From positions 1-50,489 of the forward strand of contig JAGBIE010000021.1 in assembly GCA_017935145.1 (NCBI GenBank): a DNA stretch of 50,489 bases. Direction: 5' to 3'. Both the position numbers and the translations under genes were made by a program. How positions within the stretch are numbered: the stretch's first letter is position 1; every line of letters starts with the position of its first letter. The stretch comes from Oscillospiraceae bacterium (GTDB taxonomy: Bacteria > Bacillota > Clostridia > Oscillospirales > Oscillospiraceae). Below are positions 20,335 to 29,425 of this stretch, piece by piece. The notes beneath the pieces are model-generated. The model did not search any database. It saw only the letters and a list, made by a program, of their open reading frames with translations, and was not told the origin of the DNA.

Positions 20335-21273
20335 TTATGGTTTTGCTTTTGTGAGTTTTTCCGCTGCGGGAGTTTTGGGTTTTGCGGGAATCATAATGGT
20401 AAGTCCACTATGATGATTTTCAATATGGGCAGTTTTCATGCTGCCACCAAACTCTCCATCCAAAGTCCAATCCACGGATTTTTGGAAGGAGAAGTCCACG
20501 GTTTTGGCTCTGCGGACAATGAAACTATCCCCAGAGAAATCACCCTTTTGCAGGGCAAGACCAATGTCCTTAATCCCCTGCAGGGTGGGAGTTTTCTTGA
20601 CCAAAAGTACCTCAAAGAGACCATCGTTCAACTGAACGCCAATGTCTCCAGGTACGCGGAATCCGCCAATGCTCATGGTGCTGGTCACAAGACCCAAAAG
20701 TACCTCTTCCTGTACTTTCTCCCCATCCAATTCCATGGTCACGGGGATGGTCTGAATTTCTGACAAACTCTTGACGCCATCCAGCAGATATGCCAAACGA
20801 CCCAAGACCTTCTTTTCTTCCTGCGGAGTGCGGTAGGCAACATCGGTAAACAGGCCAAAACCCGCCACATAGTTAAACCAGCGGCCGTTGAGGCTTCCCA
20901 CATCCATGGTAAAAGGCACGCCATCTACAATGTCCTTTGCCGCTTCCACGGGCACACGGCTGAGACCCAAATTGTGGGAGACATCGTTCACTGTGCCACG
21001 GGGAATATAGCCCACCACAGGACGGCGATCCTGCGGAATGGCCATAACGCCCGCGGTGGTTTCATTGAGGGTGCCATCGCCACCGGAGGAGACCACCAAA
21101 TCAAAGTGTTCTCCCTCCTCCTGCAGGACTTTGGTCAAGTCCCCAGGGCCTTTGGTCAAACAGATTTCCACCCGCCAATCCTTGCGGGCGAATTCCTTGA
21201 GGATTTCTAACAGGTTCAGTCCGTTTGCCCCTTGACCGGCATTGGGATTCACAAAAAACAGAGCGCGTTTCAT
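20335..21273 (-). CDS. Diacylglycerol kinase-family lipid kinase (YegS/DagK type)
   Basis: This 312-residue protein has the DAGK catalytic domain at the N-terminus: FFVNPNAGQG, the nucleotide-binding VVSSGGDGTLNE and YIPRGTVNDVSHNLG. The C-terminal beta-rich domain includes NYVAGFGLFTDVAY and VDWTLDGEFGG. The family phosphorylates diacylglycerol or related lipids, recycling DAG from lipoteichoic-acid synthesis in Gram-positives. Exact substrate is not certain. It lies 17 bp after the PpiC gene and 18 bp before rubrerythrin. Confidence 0.88.
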   Translation of the reverse strand: MKRALFFVNPNAGQGANGLNLLEILKEFARKDWRVEICLTKGPGDLTKVLQEEGEHFDLVVSSGGDGTLNETTAGVMAIPQDRRPVVGYIPRGTVNDVSHNLGLSRVPVEAAKDIVDGVPFTMDVGSLNGRWFNYVAGFGLFTDVAYRTPQEEKKVLGRLAYLLDGVKSLSEIQTIPVTMELDGEKVQEEVLLGLVTSTMSIGGFRVPGDIGVQLNDGLFEVLLVKKTPTLQGIKDIGLALQKGDFSGDSFIVRRAKTVDFSFQKSVDWTLDGEFGGSMKTAHIENHHSGLTIMIPAKPKTPAAEKLTKAKP

Positions 21274-21290
21274 GCTATTCCTCCAAAGAC

Positions 21291-22646
21291 TTACTCTGCC
21301 ACCTGCGGGGTGAGAATCTGTCCCGGCAAAGTAAGTGCGATGCTTTCCAAATCATAGGTGAGGGTGTAATCGCTACGGATTTCTGCCACCCAGTTGTTAG
21401 TTTCTTCCGAAAGGTAGTCCATTTTGACCATTTCCTGCCAGTAGATGTAATCGCCTTGACCCACATAGTACATAATGTGGTAACCAAACTCCGTCTCGAC
21501 AATATCAGTATCCCCTGCCTTGCGGGATTCATCAAAGCACCATGCTTCAAATTCTTCCACCATTTGGCCGGGATATACATTTTCATACAGACCACCATCG
21601 GCGGCGTTGCCATCTTCCGAATGGAGTTTTGCCAAGGATGCAAAGGCAGTTTCCGTCTGTTCTCCACTCAGGTAGGTATCATAGACCTGCTGGGCGGTGT
21701 TTTTGGCAACAGCCCAATCGGCCTCTGCCTTGGGTTCTGCAGGCGTAATGAGAATGTGACGCACATGCATCACAGGTTTGGAGACTTTGGGGATACGGAT
21801 GCTGGCATACTCCTCTGCGTGGGCATCGTAGAAATCGCTCAAATCGTCATCGGTGTATTGGATTTCCTGCATTTTTTCAGACATGTAGACAGAGTAGTAG
21901 TACTGCACTGTCCAATAGGCAAGATAATCTTCCCGCGTGACACCTGCGCCATAGGTCTGCAGAAGCAGGTCAGGGAGATTTTCGTTGGCATTCATGTCCG
22001 CCACATTACTATCGTAAGTCTTTTGGGCATCCTCAGGCAGGGTGTAGCCTTCCTTCATGGCGGTGCGGTAGACCGCATTTTGGCTACGATAGCGATTCAT
22101 GGCTTCCGAAAGGAAATATTCCTGCCAAGTTTGCTCCTGCGCGATGGCGCATTGGGTGGTTTCCAAAGTAGCAGGGTCAAAGCCGATGTACTGGAGATAG
22201 TAGGCGTAGTTTTCATAGAACGCATAAATCGTATCCCAATAGTACATGGCTAAGGTTTTGTTGTCGATGGCGTTTTGGTCGTCACCCTTGCTGGAGAAGA
22301 CCACCTCTTTGGAAGCGATTTCGTCCGTAAATGCTTCGTGGCTCACCGTGTAGTTTTTACCACCAGTGAGCGAAGCATCAGGGTCAGAGGGGGTGGGGCG
22401 ACCGAACACAAAGACAAACAGCAGTGCCACCACCAGCAAAACCACTGCCACAGCGCACCAAAGAATGGGCTCTGTGGGAAGTTTTTTCTTAGGGGCTTCT
22501 TCCGTTTCTACGGGCGCAGGAGAGAGTTCTTCCTCCCCTTCCACTGCTTCTACCGTAAAGGCATATTCCGTTTTCAGCGCTTTGCCACACTGAGGGCAGA
22601 ACTCCACATCCTCCGTAATAGGAGCATGGCAAAAAGGGCATTCCAT
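21291..22646 (-). CDS. Membrane PpiC-type peptidyl-prolyl isomerase with N-terminal zinc ribbon
   Basis: This 451-residue protein starts with a four-cysteine zinc ribbon (CPFC at 3-6, CPQC at 17-20), then an acidic/proline linker and one membrane helix (about 60-81). A long helical SurA/PrsA-like region follows. The parvulin domain (about 290-400) has HVRHILIT, FASLAKLHSEDGNAADGG and ETEFGYHIM. Topology should put the zinc ribbon inside the cell and the foldase outside. It probably helps fold secreted proteins, as PrsA does, but PrsA is a lipoprotein without a cytoplasmic zinc ribbon. It is first in the operon with DagK and rubrerythrin. Confidence 0.8.
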   Translation of the reverse strand: MECPFCHAPITEDVEFCPQCGKALKTEYAFTVEAVEGEEELSPAPVETEEAPKKKLPTEPILWCAVAVVLLVVALLFVFVFGRPTPSDPDASLTGGKNYTVSHEAFTDEIASKEVVFSSKGDDQNAIDNKTLAMYYWDTIYAFYENYAYYLQYIGFDPATLETTQCAIAQEQTWQEYFLSEAMNRYRSQNAVYRTAMKEGYTLPEDAQKTYDSNVADMNANENLPDLLLQTYGAGVTREDYLAYWTVQYYYSVYMSEKMQEIQYTDDDLSDFYDAHAEEYASIRIPKVSKPVMHVRHILITPAEPKAEADWAVAKNTAQQVYDTYLSGEQTETAFASLAKLHSEDGNAADGGLYENVYPGQMVEEFEAWCFDESRKAGDTDIVETEFGYHIMYYVGQGDYIYWQEMVKMDYLSEETNNWVAEIRSDYTLTYDLESIALTLPGQILTPQVAE

Positions 22647-22691
22647 AGGTTATTTTCTCCTTTCCCACAAATGGGATATACAAGCATGGTT

Positions 22692-22720
22692 AGTGTAACA
22701 TTTTTTCCACCACTTTGCAA
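22692..22720 (-). promoter_or_regulatory. Promoter of the PpiC-DagK-rubrerythrin operon
   Basis: Minus strand: TTGCAA (22720-22715), a 17-bp spacer, and TACACT (22697-22692), about 46 bp upstream of the start codon. Confidence 0.65.
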
Positions 22721-22756
22721 CGGATGGCCTAAAATTTTACAGTTTTATCATAATAC

Positions 22757-22792
22757 AAAAAACACTGTAATCCGCAGATTACAGTGCTTTTT
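22757..22792 (-). terminator. Terminator of the fumarase operon
   Basis: CACTGTAATC (22763-22772) and GATTACAGTG (22777-22786) pair perfectly around a CGCA loop. The minus strand continues into six T, directly after the fumarase beta stop codon. Confidence 0.9.
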
Positions 22793-22793
22793 C

Positions 22794-23351
22794 TCACTTT
22801 TGGGAGGCGAGATAGTTTTCTCGACCAGTTTCGTAGAGATTGTTGCCGTAGGAGTCGATAATAACCACCGCGGGGAAGTTCTCCACTTCCAGACGGCGGA
22901 TGGCTTCCGTGCCCAAATCTTCATAGGCAATGACTTCCGCTTTTTTGATGCACTGGGAGAGCAGTGCGCCACAACCACCGATAGCGCCAAAGTACACAGC
23001 GCCGTGTTCCTTCATGGCGGCGATGACTTTGGGACTTCTCTTGCCCTTGCCAATCATGCCCGTTTGACCCAAAGCAATGAGGGTGGGGCTATAGGCATCC
23101 ATACGGTAGGAGGTGGTAGGGCCAGCAGAGCCGATGACATCTCCCTCACGGGCGGGGGTGGGACCCACAAAATAGATGGTGGCATCCTTAATTTCCAAAG
23201 GCAGTTCCTTGCCCTCTGCTACCAAATCACACAGACGCTTATGGGCGGCATCGCGAGCGGTGTAAATCACACCGCTGAGAAGAACACTATCGCCTGCTTT
23301 GAGGCTTCTTGCCATTTCACGGCTGAGAGGCATTTTCAGTTCCATAGCCAT
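22794..23351 (-). CDS. fumB: Class I fumarate hydratase, beta subunit
   Basis: This 185-residue protein is the C-terminal-domain subunit of iron-sulfur hydro-lyases (fumarase or L-tartrate dehydratase). Marks are LLSGVIYTARDAAHKR, YFVGPTPA, GSAGPTTSYRMD, IGKGKRS and the FGAIGGCGALLS segment. With the alpha subunit it interconverts fumarate and malate. The ATG directly abuts the alpha stop codon with no gap; its ribosome site lies inside the end of alpha. Fumarase is favoured over tartrate dehydratase by commonness only. Confidence 0.88.
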   Translation of the reverse strand: MAMELKMPLSREMARSLKAGDSVLLSGVIYTARDAAHKRLCDLVAEGKELPLEIKDATIYFVGPTPAREGDVIGSAGPTTSYRMDAYSPTLIALGQTGMIGKGKRSPKVIAAMKEHGAVYFGAIGGCGALLSQCIKKAEVIAYEDLGTEAIRRLEVENFPAVVIIDSYGNNLYETGRENYLASQK

Positions 23352-24191
23352 TTACAGCACCTCCGACTTATGTCTTGCCACATGGCAGTTAATATTCACA
23401 GCCACAGGCAGACCCGCAATATGGGTGGGGAAGGTTTCAATGTTCACAGCCAAGGCTGTGGTCTTGCCACCGATGCCGGAAGGGCCGATGCCAAGGGCAT
23501 TGATTTTCTCCAGCATTTCCTGTTCCAAATCCGCATAGAAGGGGTCTGCGTTGCGCTCATCCAGTTCCCGCAGGAGCGCCTTTTTTGCCATGGTGGCGGC
23601 TTTATCGAACGTGCCACCGATGCCCACACCCACCACAATGGGAGGACAGGGGTTAGGACCTGCATCTTCCACGGCTTTGAGGATGAAATTCTTCACACCT
23701 TCCAAGCCATCAGAGGGTTTGAGCATTTTCACTTGGCTCATATTTTCACTGCCGAAGCCCTTGGGGGCTACAGTGATTTTCACCTTATCCCCAGAGACGA
23801 TATCGTAATAAATCATGGCGGGGGTATTATCGCCAGTGTTCACGCGGTTGAGGGGGTCTTTCACCACGCTCTTGCGCAGATAACCCTCGGCATAGCCCTG
23901 ACGGACACCCTCGTGGATGGCTTCGGTGAGATTGCCGTCAAAGTGGACTTCCTGACCCACTTCCACAAACACGCAGGCAACACCTGTATCCTGACAGATG
24001 GGGCGGGAGGCTTCATCGGCAATCTGGAAATTTTCCACAATGCGACCCAAAATTTCCTTTGCCTGAGGCCAAGGTTCGTTCTCTTGGGCGCAGGTAATGC
24101 ACGCCTGTACATCTTTCCCTAAGTGGCAGTTGGCATCAATGCACAGTTTTTTCACAGTCTCGGTGATGAGACCCACAGAAAGTTCTCTCAT
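23352..24191 (-). CDS. fumA: Class I fumarate hydratase, alpha subunit
   Basis: This 279-residue subunit carries the oxygen-sensitive [4Fe-4S] cluster. Cysteines occur in KLCIDANCHLGKD, ITCAQ, and CQDTGVACVF. PPIVVGVGIGGTFDKAA and GIGPSGIGGKTTALAV are typical of the family. Together with the downstream beta subunit it forms the two-chain fumarase common in anaerobes. The ATG has an AGGAGGA site, and the operon has its own promoter divergent from gdpP. Confidence 0.9.
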   Translation of the reverse strand: MRELSVGLITETVKKLCIDANCHLGKDVQACITCAQENEPWPQAKEILGRIVENFQIADEASRPICQDTGVACVFVEVGQEVHFDGNLTEAIHEGVRQGYAEGYLRKSVVKDPLNRVNTGDNTPAMIYYDIVSGDKVKITVAPKGFGSENMSQVKMLKPSDGLEGVKNFILKAVEDAGPNPCPPIVVGVGIGGTFDKAATMAKKALLRELDERNADPFYADLEQEMLEKINALGIGPSGIGGKTTALAVNIETFPTHIAGLPVAVNINCHVARHKSEVL

Positions 24192-24235
24192 GATGTATCC
24201 TCCTGTATGATTTTACAGTTCAGCTTTGTCCCATG

Positions 24236-24264
24236 ATTATACTCTACTTTTTCACAAGTTGCAA
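24236..24264 (-). promoter_or_regulatory. Promoter of the fumarase operon
   Basis: Minus strand: TTGCAA (24264-24259), a 17-bp spacer, and TATAAT (24241-24236), about 45 bp upstream of the alpha start. Confidence 0.75.
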
Positions 24265-24298
24265 CTTTCTTTTTTCTACAATCCCGTGCTTTCTTCCG

Positions 24299-24327
24299 TT
24301 GCGTTTTTGGTGGCTTTCTGTTATAAT
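24299..24327 (+). promoter_or_regulatory. Promoter of the gdpP-rplI-dnaB-tilS-hpt operon
   Basis: TTGCGT (24299-24304), a 17-bp spacer, and TATAAT (24322-24327), 40 bp upstream of the gdpP ATG. Confidence 0.75.
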
Positions 24328-24367
24328 GTCTGTATCTATATCCACTTTCCCAAAAGGGGGTTATTCC

Positions 24368-26350
24368 ATGGATAAAAAAATCATTCGAATTTTCGAGCCG
24401 AGCGTTGCCATGTGCTTTGTGGTGATGCTGGCGTTCTCTGTGGTTTCGTTCCTGTTTGATGAGATTCTTTTGGCCGCCATCGAGGCTGGCATTGTGCTGG
24501 TGCTGTTTATATACCACATCATCCTCACAGGGGAACGAAAAAAGCAACTGCAAAAATATATTGCATCTACCACCAACTCACGAGATTCTGCCATGGCATC
24601 GGGCGTGCCCTTCCCCATGGCCATTGTCCGCTTTGATACGGACGAAGTTCTCTGGGCAAACCCCGCATTCCAGACGGCTACGGGGCTGAGCAAATCCGTT
24701 TTTAATGCCAAAATGAAGGACATCGCCCCCGAATTCTCCTCTCTGTGGATTCTGGACGGAAAAACGGAACTGCCTGGGGAAATGATGCTGGGCGACCGCC
24801 GTTATCGGGTCTTTGGTAACATGTTCCGTGGCAAAGGCGCCAATGGTGGCAAGCTTATGGGCTCTATTTACCTCATTGACGAGACCAACCATCTCTCCAT
24901 CATGGATGAGTACATCCGTTCCCGCCCCGTGGTGGCAAACATCCTCATTGATAACTATGATGAACTGACCAACAACCTCACCGAAGGTCAGGTGGCCATC
25001 TTAAACGCCCAAATCGATGCCAAAATCACCGCTTGGGCAGGCGGTATGCGCTGCTTAAACCGCAAGGTGGAGCGCAATCGTTATCTGCTGATTTTTGAAT
25101 CCAAGCACTATGCCACTTTGGAAGAGGGCAAGTTCTCCCTCCTAGAATCCATCCGTACCATCCTCAACCCCTCTGGTATTGCCGCTACAGTGTCCATGGG
25201 CATTGGCAAAGAGGGCATGGATGTGGAAGAAAGTTACGATTTTGCCGTGTTGGCAGTGGAAATGGCCCTGAGCCGTGGCGGTGACCAAGCCGTGGTGAAA
25301 GATCGCTACAATTTCACCTTCTTCGGTGGCCGTAGTTTGGCGGCACAGCGACACACCAAGGTTAAATCCCGTGTGCTGGCAGGCACACTCACAGAACTCA
25401 TTAAGCAGTCCGACCAAGTCTTTGTCATGGGTCACAAGAATGCGGATATGGACAGCGTGGGCGCTGCCGCGGGCATTCAGTGTCTGTGCCGTAAACTGGG
25501 CAAACAGGCTCGCATTGTCATTGACCGCAAGCGAAATGTCGCGGGCGAGATGATTCACGCCCTCTCCCTTTTGGATAGTTACGAGGGTGCGTTTATGGAT
25601 CCCGAAGAGGCGCTCATTTTGGCGGATAACCGCTCCCTATTGGTGGTGGTAGATACCAACCGCCCCGACCAAGTGGAGTCCGAAGCCCTTTTGGAAGCCA
25701 TTGGCAAAGTGGCGCTCATTGACCATCACCGCAAGACCTCTAACTCCATTGAGCAGACGGTGCTCTCCCTCCACGAGCCTTCCGTGTCCTCGGCATCGGA
25801 ACTGGTAGCGGAACTGCTCCAGTACGCCGTAGAGCCCAAGGATGTGCTCCCCGAAGAAGCCAAGGCGCTTCTGTCCGGCATTGTGCTGGATACGAAAAAC
25901 TTTGCTCTGCGGACGGGCTCTGGCACCTTTGAAGCTGCCGCTTTCCTCCGCCGTTTGGGCGGTGACCCCACAGAAGTGAAAAAACTCTTCCAGAGCGACC
26001 TTGCCACCACGGTGGCGCGCTATCAAATTATCCAGTGCGCCAAGATTTATCAGCATCGGGCTGCCATTGCCGCCTTGGATTACAGCACCAGCCGTGCCAC
26101 CGCTGCCCAAGCCGCAGATGAACTTTTGGGCATTTCCGGCATTGCATCGTCCTTCGTTCTGTATCCTGACGGAGGTAAGGTGGTTATCTCTGGCCGTAGT
26201 TTGGGCGAAGCCAATGTACAGCTGATTCTTGAGCCTTTGGGCGGTGGCGGTAACGCAGCCACGGCAGGCGCGCAAATCTCCGGTAAGAGCGTGCAGGATG
26301 TGCTCAAGGACTTGTTGGCAGCCATCGACAAATATTACGAAGAAGCATAA
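24368..26350 (+). CDS. gdpP: Cyclic-di-AMP phosphodiesterase, GdpP type
   Basis: This 660-residue membrane protein degrades the second messenger c-di-AMP. Order of parts: two membrane helices (about 10-57), a PAS-like domain (about 75-170), a degenerate GGDEF domain with SRGGDQ in place of the GGDEF box, then the DHH domain (MGHKNADMDSVGAAAG, VVVDTNRP, DHHRKTSN) and the DHHA1 domain ending in GGGGN. Metal ligands of the DHH site are present, so it should be active. The start is ATG 24368 behind AAGGGGG; the frame upstream is open but not conserved. Order gdpP-rplI-dnaB is a common Firmicute arrangement. Confidence 0.92.
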   Translation: MDKKIIRIFEPSVAMCFVVMLAFSVVSFLFDEILLAAIEAGIVLVLFIYHIILTGERKKQLQKYIASTTNSRDSAMASGVPFPMAIVRFDTDEVLWANPAFQTATGLSKSVFNAKMKDIAPEFSSLWILDGKTELPGEMMLGDRRYRVFGNMFRGKGANGGKLMGSIYLIDETNHLSIMDEYIRSRPVVANILIDNYDELTNNLTEGQVAILNAQIDAKITAWAGGMRCLNRKVERNRYLLIFESKHYATLEEGKFSLLESIRTILNPSGIAATVSMGIGKEGMDVEESYDFAVLAVEMALSRGGDQAVVKDRYNFTFFGGRSLAAQRHTKVKSRVLAGTLTELIKQSDQVFVMGHKNADMDSVGAAAGIQCLCRKLGKQARIVIDRKRNVAGEMIHALSLLDSYEGAFMDPEEALILADNRSLLVVVDTNRPDQVESEALLEAIGKVALIDHHRKTSNSIEQTVLSLHEPSVSSASELVAELLQYAVEPKDVLPEEAKALLSGIVLDTKNFALRTGSGTFEAAAFLRRLGGDPTEVKKLFQSDLATTVARYQIIQCAKIYQHRAAIAALDYSTSRATAAQAADELLGISGIASSFVLYPDGGKVVISGRSLGEANVQLILEPLGGGGNAATAGAQISGKSVQDVLKDLLAAIDKYYEEA

Positions 26351-26365
26351 AAGGAGAAATATCCT

Positions 26366-26812
26366 ATGAAAGTGATTTTACAGCAAGATGTGAAAGGCAA
26401 AGGTAAAAAGGGTCAGATGATTGAAGTGTCTGACGGCTACGCAAGAAATTTCCTTCTGCCTAAGAAACTGGCAAAAGAAGCCACAGTGGACAATGTGAAC
26501 ACCATGCGCATGAACGATAAGGCCACCATGGAACGGCAGGCCAAGGAGCGGGCAGAAGCGTTGGAAATTGCCGCAACTCTCCGCAAAGCCACTTTGACCA
26601 TCGTGGCAAAAGGCGGTGGCAACGGCAAACTCTTTGGTTCTATTACCAACACCGAAGTGGCAGAAGCCCTGAAAAGCCAGCTGAACATTGATTTGGACAA
26701 GCGCAAAGTGGTGCTGGAAGATGCCATTAAAAATGTGGGCACTTACACCGTCAAATGCAAACTGGGCTATGAAATCGTGGGCGAAGTGACTGTGGAGGTC
26801 AAAGAAGCCTAA
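26366..26812 (+). CDS. rplI: 50S ribosomal protein L9
   Basis: This 148-residue ribosomal protein begins MKVILQQDVKGKGKKGQMIEVSDGYARNFL, the highly conserved N-terminal rRNA-binding domain. It continues through the long connecting helix to the C-terminal domain (KGGGNGKLFGSIT). It is 15 bp after gdpP with an AAGGAG site. Confidence 0.97.
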   Translation: MKVILQQDVKGKGKKGQMIEVSDGYARNFLLPKKLAKEATVDNVNTMRMNDKATMERQAKERAEALEIAATLRKATLTIVAKGGGNGKLFGSITNTEVAEALKSQLNIDLDKRKVVLEDAIKNVGTYTVKCKLGYEIVGEVTVEVKEA

Positions 26813-26841
26813 CGGAAATCTCACGGAAAAGAGGTGTCCTT

Positions 26842-28182
26842 ATGGACGAACTCATTGCGAGAACTCTCCCCCACTCCTTGGAAGCGGAACAGTCTGTCTT
26901 GGGCTCTATGCTCATTGACAACCGCTGTGTGGCGGATGTCATTGACATCCTCAAGCCCGAGGATTTTTATCTAAAGCAGAATCAGGATATTTTTGAGACC
27001 CTGTACCTGATGTTCAGTTTTTCTGAGGTCATTGACCCCGTCACAGTGCTGAACAAGATGGAAGAGCGGGGTCTGGCGGACAATCGTACCTCTGGTTACC
27101 TGATGCAACTCATGGAGGTCACCCCCACTGCCGCCTATGCAGTGAAGTATGCCAACATCGTCAAGGAAAAGAGTCTGCTTCGTGCTTTGGCGGAAGCATC
27201 AGACGATATTGCCAACACTGTCTATGAGGGTGTGGGCACAGCGGACGATATTTTGGAGCATGCCGAACAGAAGATTTACGGCATCCGCAAGGGTAACACA
27301 GGGGATACTCTGCAGAAAATCGGTACCGTGCTGGTGGATGTGTATTCCCGTCTTTCGGAACTGGCATCCTCTGACCAGGCGTTTCCTGGGCTTTCCACAG
27401 GTCTTGTGGATTTGGACAGAAAGATTAACGGTCTCAACAAATCGGACCTTATCATCATCGCCGCCCGCCCTGGTATGGGTAAAACCTCTTTGGCGCTGAA
27501 TATGGCGCTGAATGTTGCCAAAAAGACCGATAAAACTGTGGCGCTGTTCAACTTGGAAATGTCCAAGGAACAGCTGGCCATGCGTCTTATCTCCAACGAG
27601 AGTTTTGTAGACAACCAAAAACTCATGACGGGTAAACTCTCGGAAGAAGAATGGGTGAAAATTGGCACGGCTTCCGCCGCCCTTTCCAAGACGGATATCC
27701 GCATTGATGATAACCCCGCCATCACGGTGGCAGCCATCAATGCCAAGTGCCGTAGACTGGAAAATTTGGGTCTTATTATCATCGACTATCTCCAGCTGAT
27801 GACCAACTCCGGTTACGGCGGAAACAAGGGCGATAACCGCGTGAATGTGGTTTCTGATATTTCCCGTTCGCTCAAAATTATGGCAAAGGAACTGAATGTT
27901 CCCGTCATTTGTCTCAGCCAGCTTTCCCGTAGCAGTGAAAAGCGTGGCGATGACAAGCGCCCCATGATGAGCGACCTGCGTGAATCCGGCGCCATCGAAC
28001 AGGATGCCGACTGCATTCTGTTTATCTATCGTGATGACTATTACAACGATAATTCTGAGGAGAAAAATGTGGCGGAAATCATCGTGTCCAAAAACCGCCA
28101 TGGCGAAACGGGCACTGTGAAACTCCAGTGGATTCCCGAATTCACCACTTTCTCCGATCGGGAATGGATCCATGAAGAATAA
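26842..28182 (+). CDS. dnaB: Replicative DNA helicase
   Basis: This 446-residue hexameric helicase opens the replication fork. The N-terminal domain begins LPHSLEAEQSVLGSMLIDN. The RecA-like domain carries Walker A ARPGMGKTSLALN, Walker B LIIIDYLQLM and the arginine-finger region DLRESGAIEQDADCILFIYRDDYY. No intein is present. It overlaps the start of tilS by 11 bp. Confidence 0.96.
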   Translation: MDELIARTLPHSLEAEQSVLGSMLIDNRCVADVIDILKPEDFYLKQNQDIFETLYLMFSFSEVIDPVTVLNKMEERGLADNRTSGYLMQLMEVTPTAAYAVKYANIVKEKSLLRALAEASDDIANTVYEGVGTADDILEHAEQKIYGIRKGNTGDTLQKIGTVLVDVYSRLSELASSDQAFPGLSTGLVDLDRKINGLNKSDLIIIAARPGMGKTSLALNMALNVAKKTDKTVALFNLEMSKEQLAMRLISNESFVDNQKLMTGKLSEEEWVKIGTASAALSKTDIRIDDNPAITVAAINAKCRRLENLGLIIIDYLQLMTNSGYGGNKGDNRVNVVSDISRSLKIMAKELNVPVICLSQLSRSSEKRGDDKRPMMSDLRESGAIEQDADCILFIYRDDYYNDNSEEKNVAEIIVSKNRHGETGTVKLQWIPEFTTFSDREWIHEE

Positions 28183-29425
28183 ACTGCGGGAAGAACTAAA
28201 AAGCCTCCTGCCCCGTGGCGCGACCCTCTGCGCCGCCCTTTCGGGCGGGGCGGATTCCGTTGCCATGACCCACTGTCTCTACACTTTGCAGGAGGAATTG
28301 GGCTTTACCTTAACGGCTTGCCACTTTAACCACTGTCTCCGTGGAGAAGAATCCCATGGGGATGAAGCATTCTGTGTGGAATTTTGCCAAAGTTTCGGCA
28401 TTCCCCTAAGCCTTGGGCGGGAGGATGTCGCCCACTTTGCCAAAGTGAGTGGCAAAAGTGTGGAGGAAGCTGCCCGATATTGCCGTTATGCCTTTTTTGA
28501 GGGCTTGGAAGGCTATGTTGCCACCGCCCACACCGCCACCGATGCTGCGGAAACGGTGCTTCTAAACCTACTCCGTGGCACAGGTCTCAAGGGTCTTGGT
28601 GGCATTCCCCGTAAGCGGGGTAAGTTCCTCCGCCCCATGCTTTCTGTCACGCGGGAAGAAATTCTCGTCTATTTGGATGAGAACCATCTGCCCCATCGGG
28701 AGGACAGTTCCAACCAAAGCGATGACCATCTGCGTAACCGCTTAAGACACCATGTGATTCCCCATTTGGTAGCGGAAAATCCCAATTTTTACAGCACCAT
28801 GGCTCGCTCCTGCGCCCTTTTGCGGGAAGATGAGGAACTTTTGGAGACCATGGCGCAAAATCTGTTGCAGGGAAATGAAAAAGAGGGCTATGCCCTTTCC
28901 CCGCTTAGAGAAGCCCCCGCTCCCCTGCGCCGCCGTGCTTTGCGGTGGATTTTGGAGGGCAAGGTGGAAAAACTCAACCAAAACCACCTGCTTTTGGCGG
29001 AAGAGGTGCTGTTTTCCTCCCAACCATCCGCATCCATGACCCTGCCCAAGGGTCTGTGTCTACGGCGGAAGTATGACCGTCTGCTTCTCACAGAGGATCA
29101 AAGCGCAACTACCTTCTCCCCAGTCACGCTCCCCTGCCCCGGAGAGGTCAGCATTCCCCAGTTAGGGCTGAAGTTTTCCTGCAAAGAAGCGGGAGCGAGC
29201 ATTACCATCCGTCCCCGCAAGGTGGGGGACAAAATCCGCCTCCGTGGCGGGACAAAATCTGTGAAAAATCTGCTGATTGATGCAAAAATCCCCCTAAAAG
29301 AGCGAGAATGCATCCCCATTTTGGAACGGGACGGCAGAGTGATATCTGTATGGGGCGTGGCAAATTCCCAAGACATGCTCCCCATCACCGCACAGCCCAT
29401 AGAGAAAGAGGAGACAACAGTATGA
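28172..29425 (+). CDS. tilS: tRNA(Ile)-lysidine synthase
   Basis: This 417-residue N-type ATP pyrophosphatase attaches lysine to C34 of the CAU-anticodon tRNA-Ile, changing it to read AUA. The PP-loop is SGGADSVAM (about residues 25-33), followed by CHFNHCLRGEES. The C-terminal TilS domain (RPRKVGDKIRLRGGTKSVKNLL) is complete. It starts inside dnaB and overlaps hpt by 4 bp; tilS followed by hpt is the usual Firmicute pairing. Confidence 0.93.
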   Translation: MKNKLREELKSLLPRGATLCAALSGGADSVAMTHCLYTLQEELGFTLTACHFNHCLRGEESHGDEAFCVEFCQSFGIPLSLGREDVAHFAKVSGKSVEEAARYCRYAFFEGLEGYVATAHTATDAAETVLLNLLRGTGLKGLGGIPRKRGKFLRPMLSVTREEILVYLDENHLPHREDSSNQSDDHLRNRLRHHVIPHLVAENPNFYSTMARSCALLREDEELLETMAQNLLQGNEKEGYALSPLREAPAPLRRRALRWILEGKVEKLNQNHLLLAEEVLFSSQPSASMTLPKGLCLRRKYDRLLLTEDQSATTFSPVTLPCPGEVSIPQLGLKFSCKEAGASITIRPRKVGDKIRLRGGTKSVKNLLIDAKIPLKERECIPILERDGRVISVWGVANSQDMLPITAQPIEKEETTV

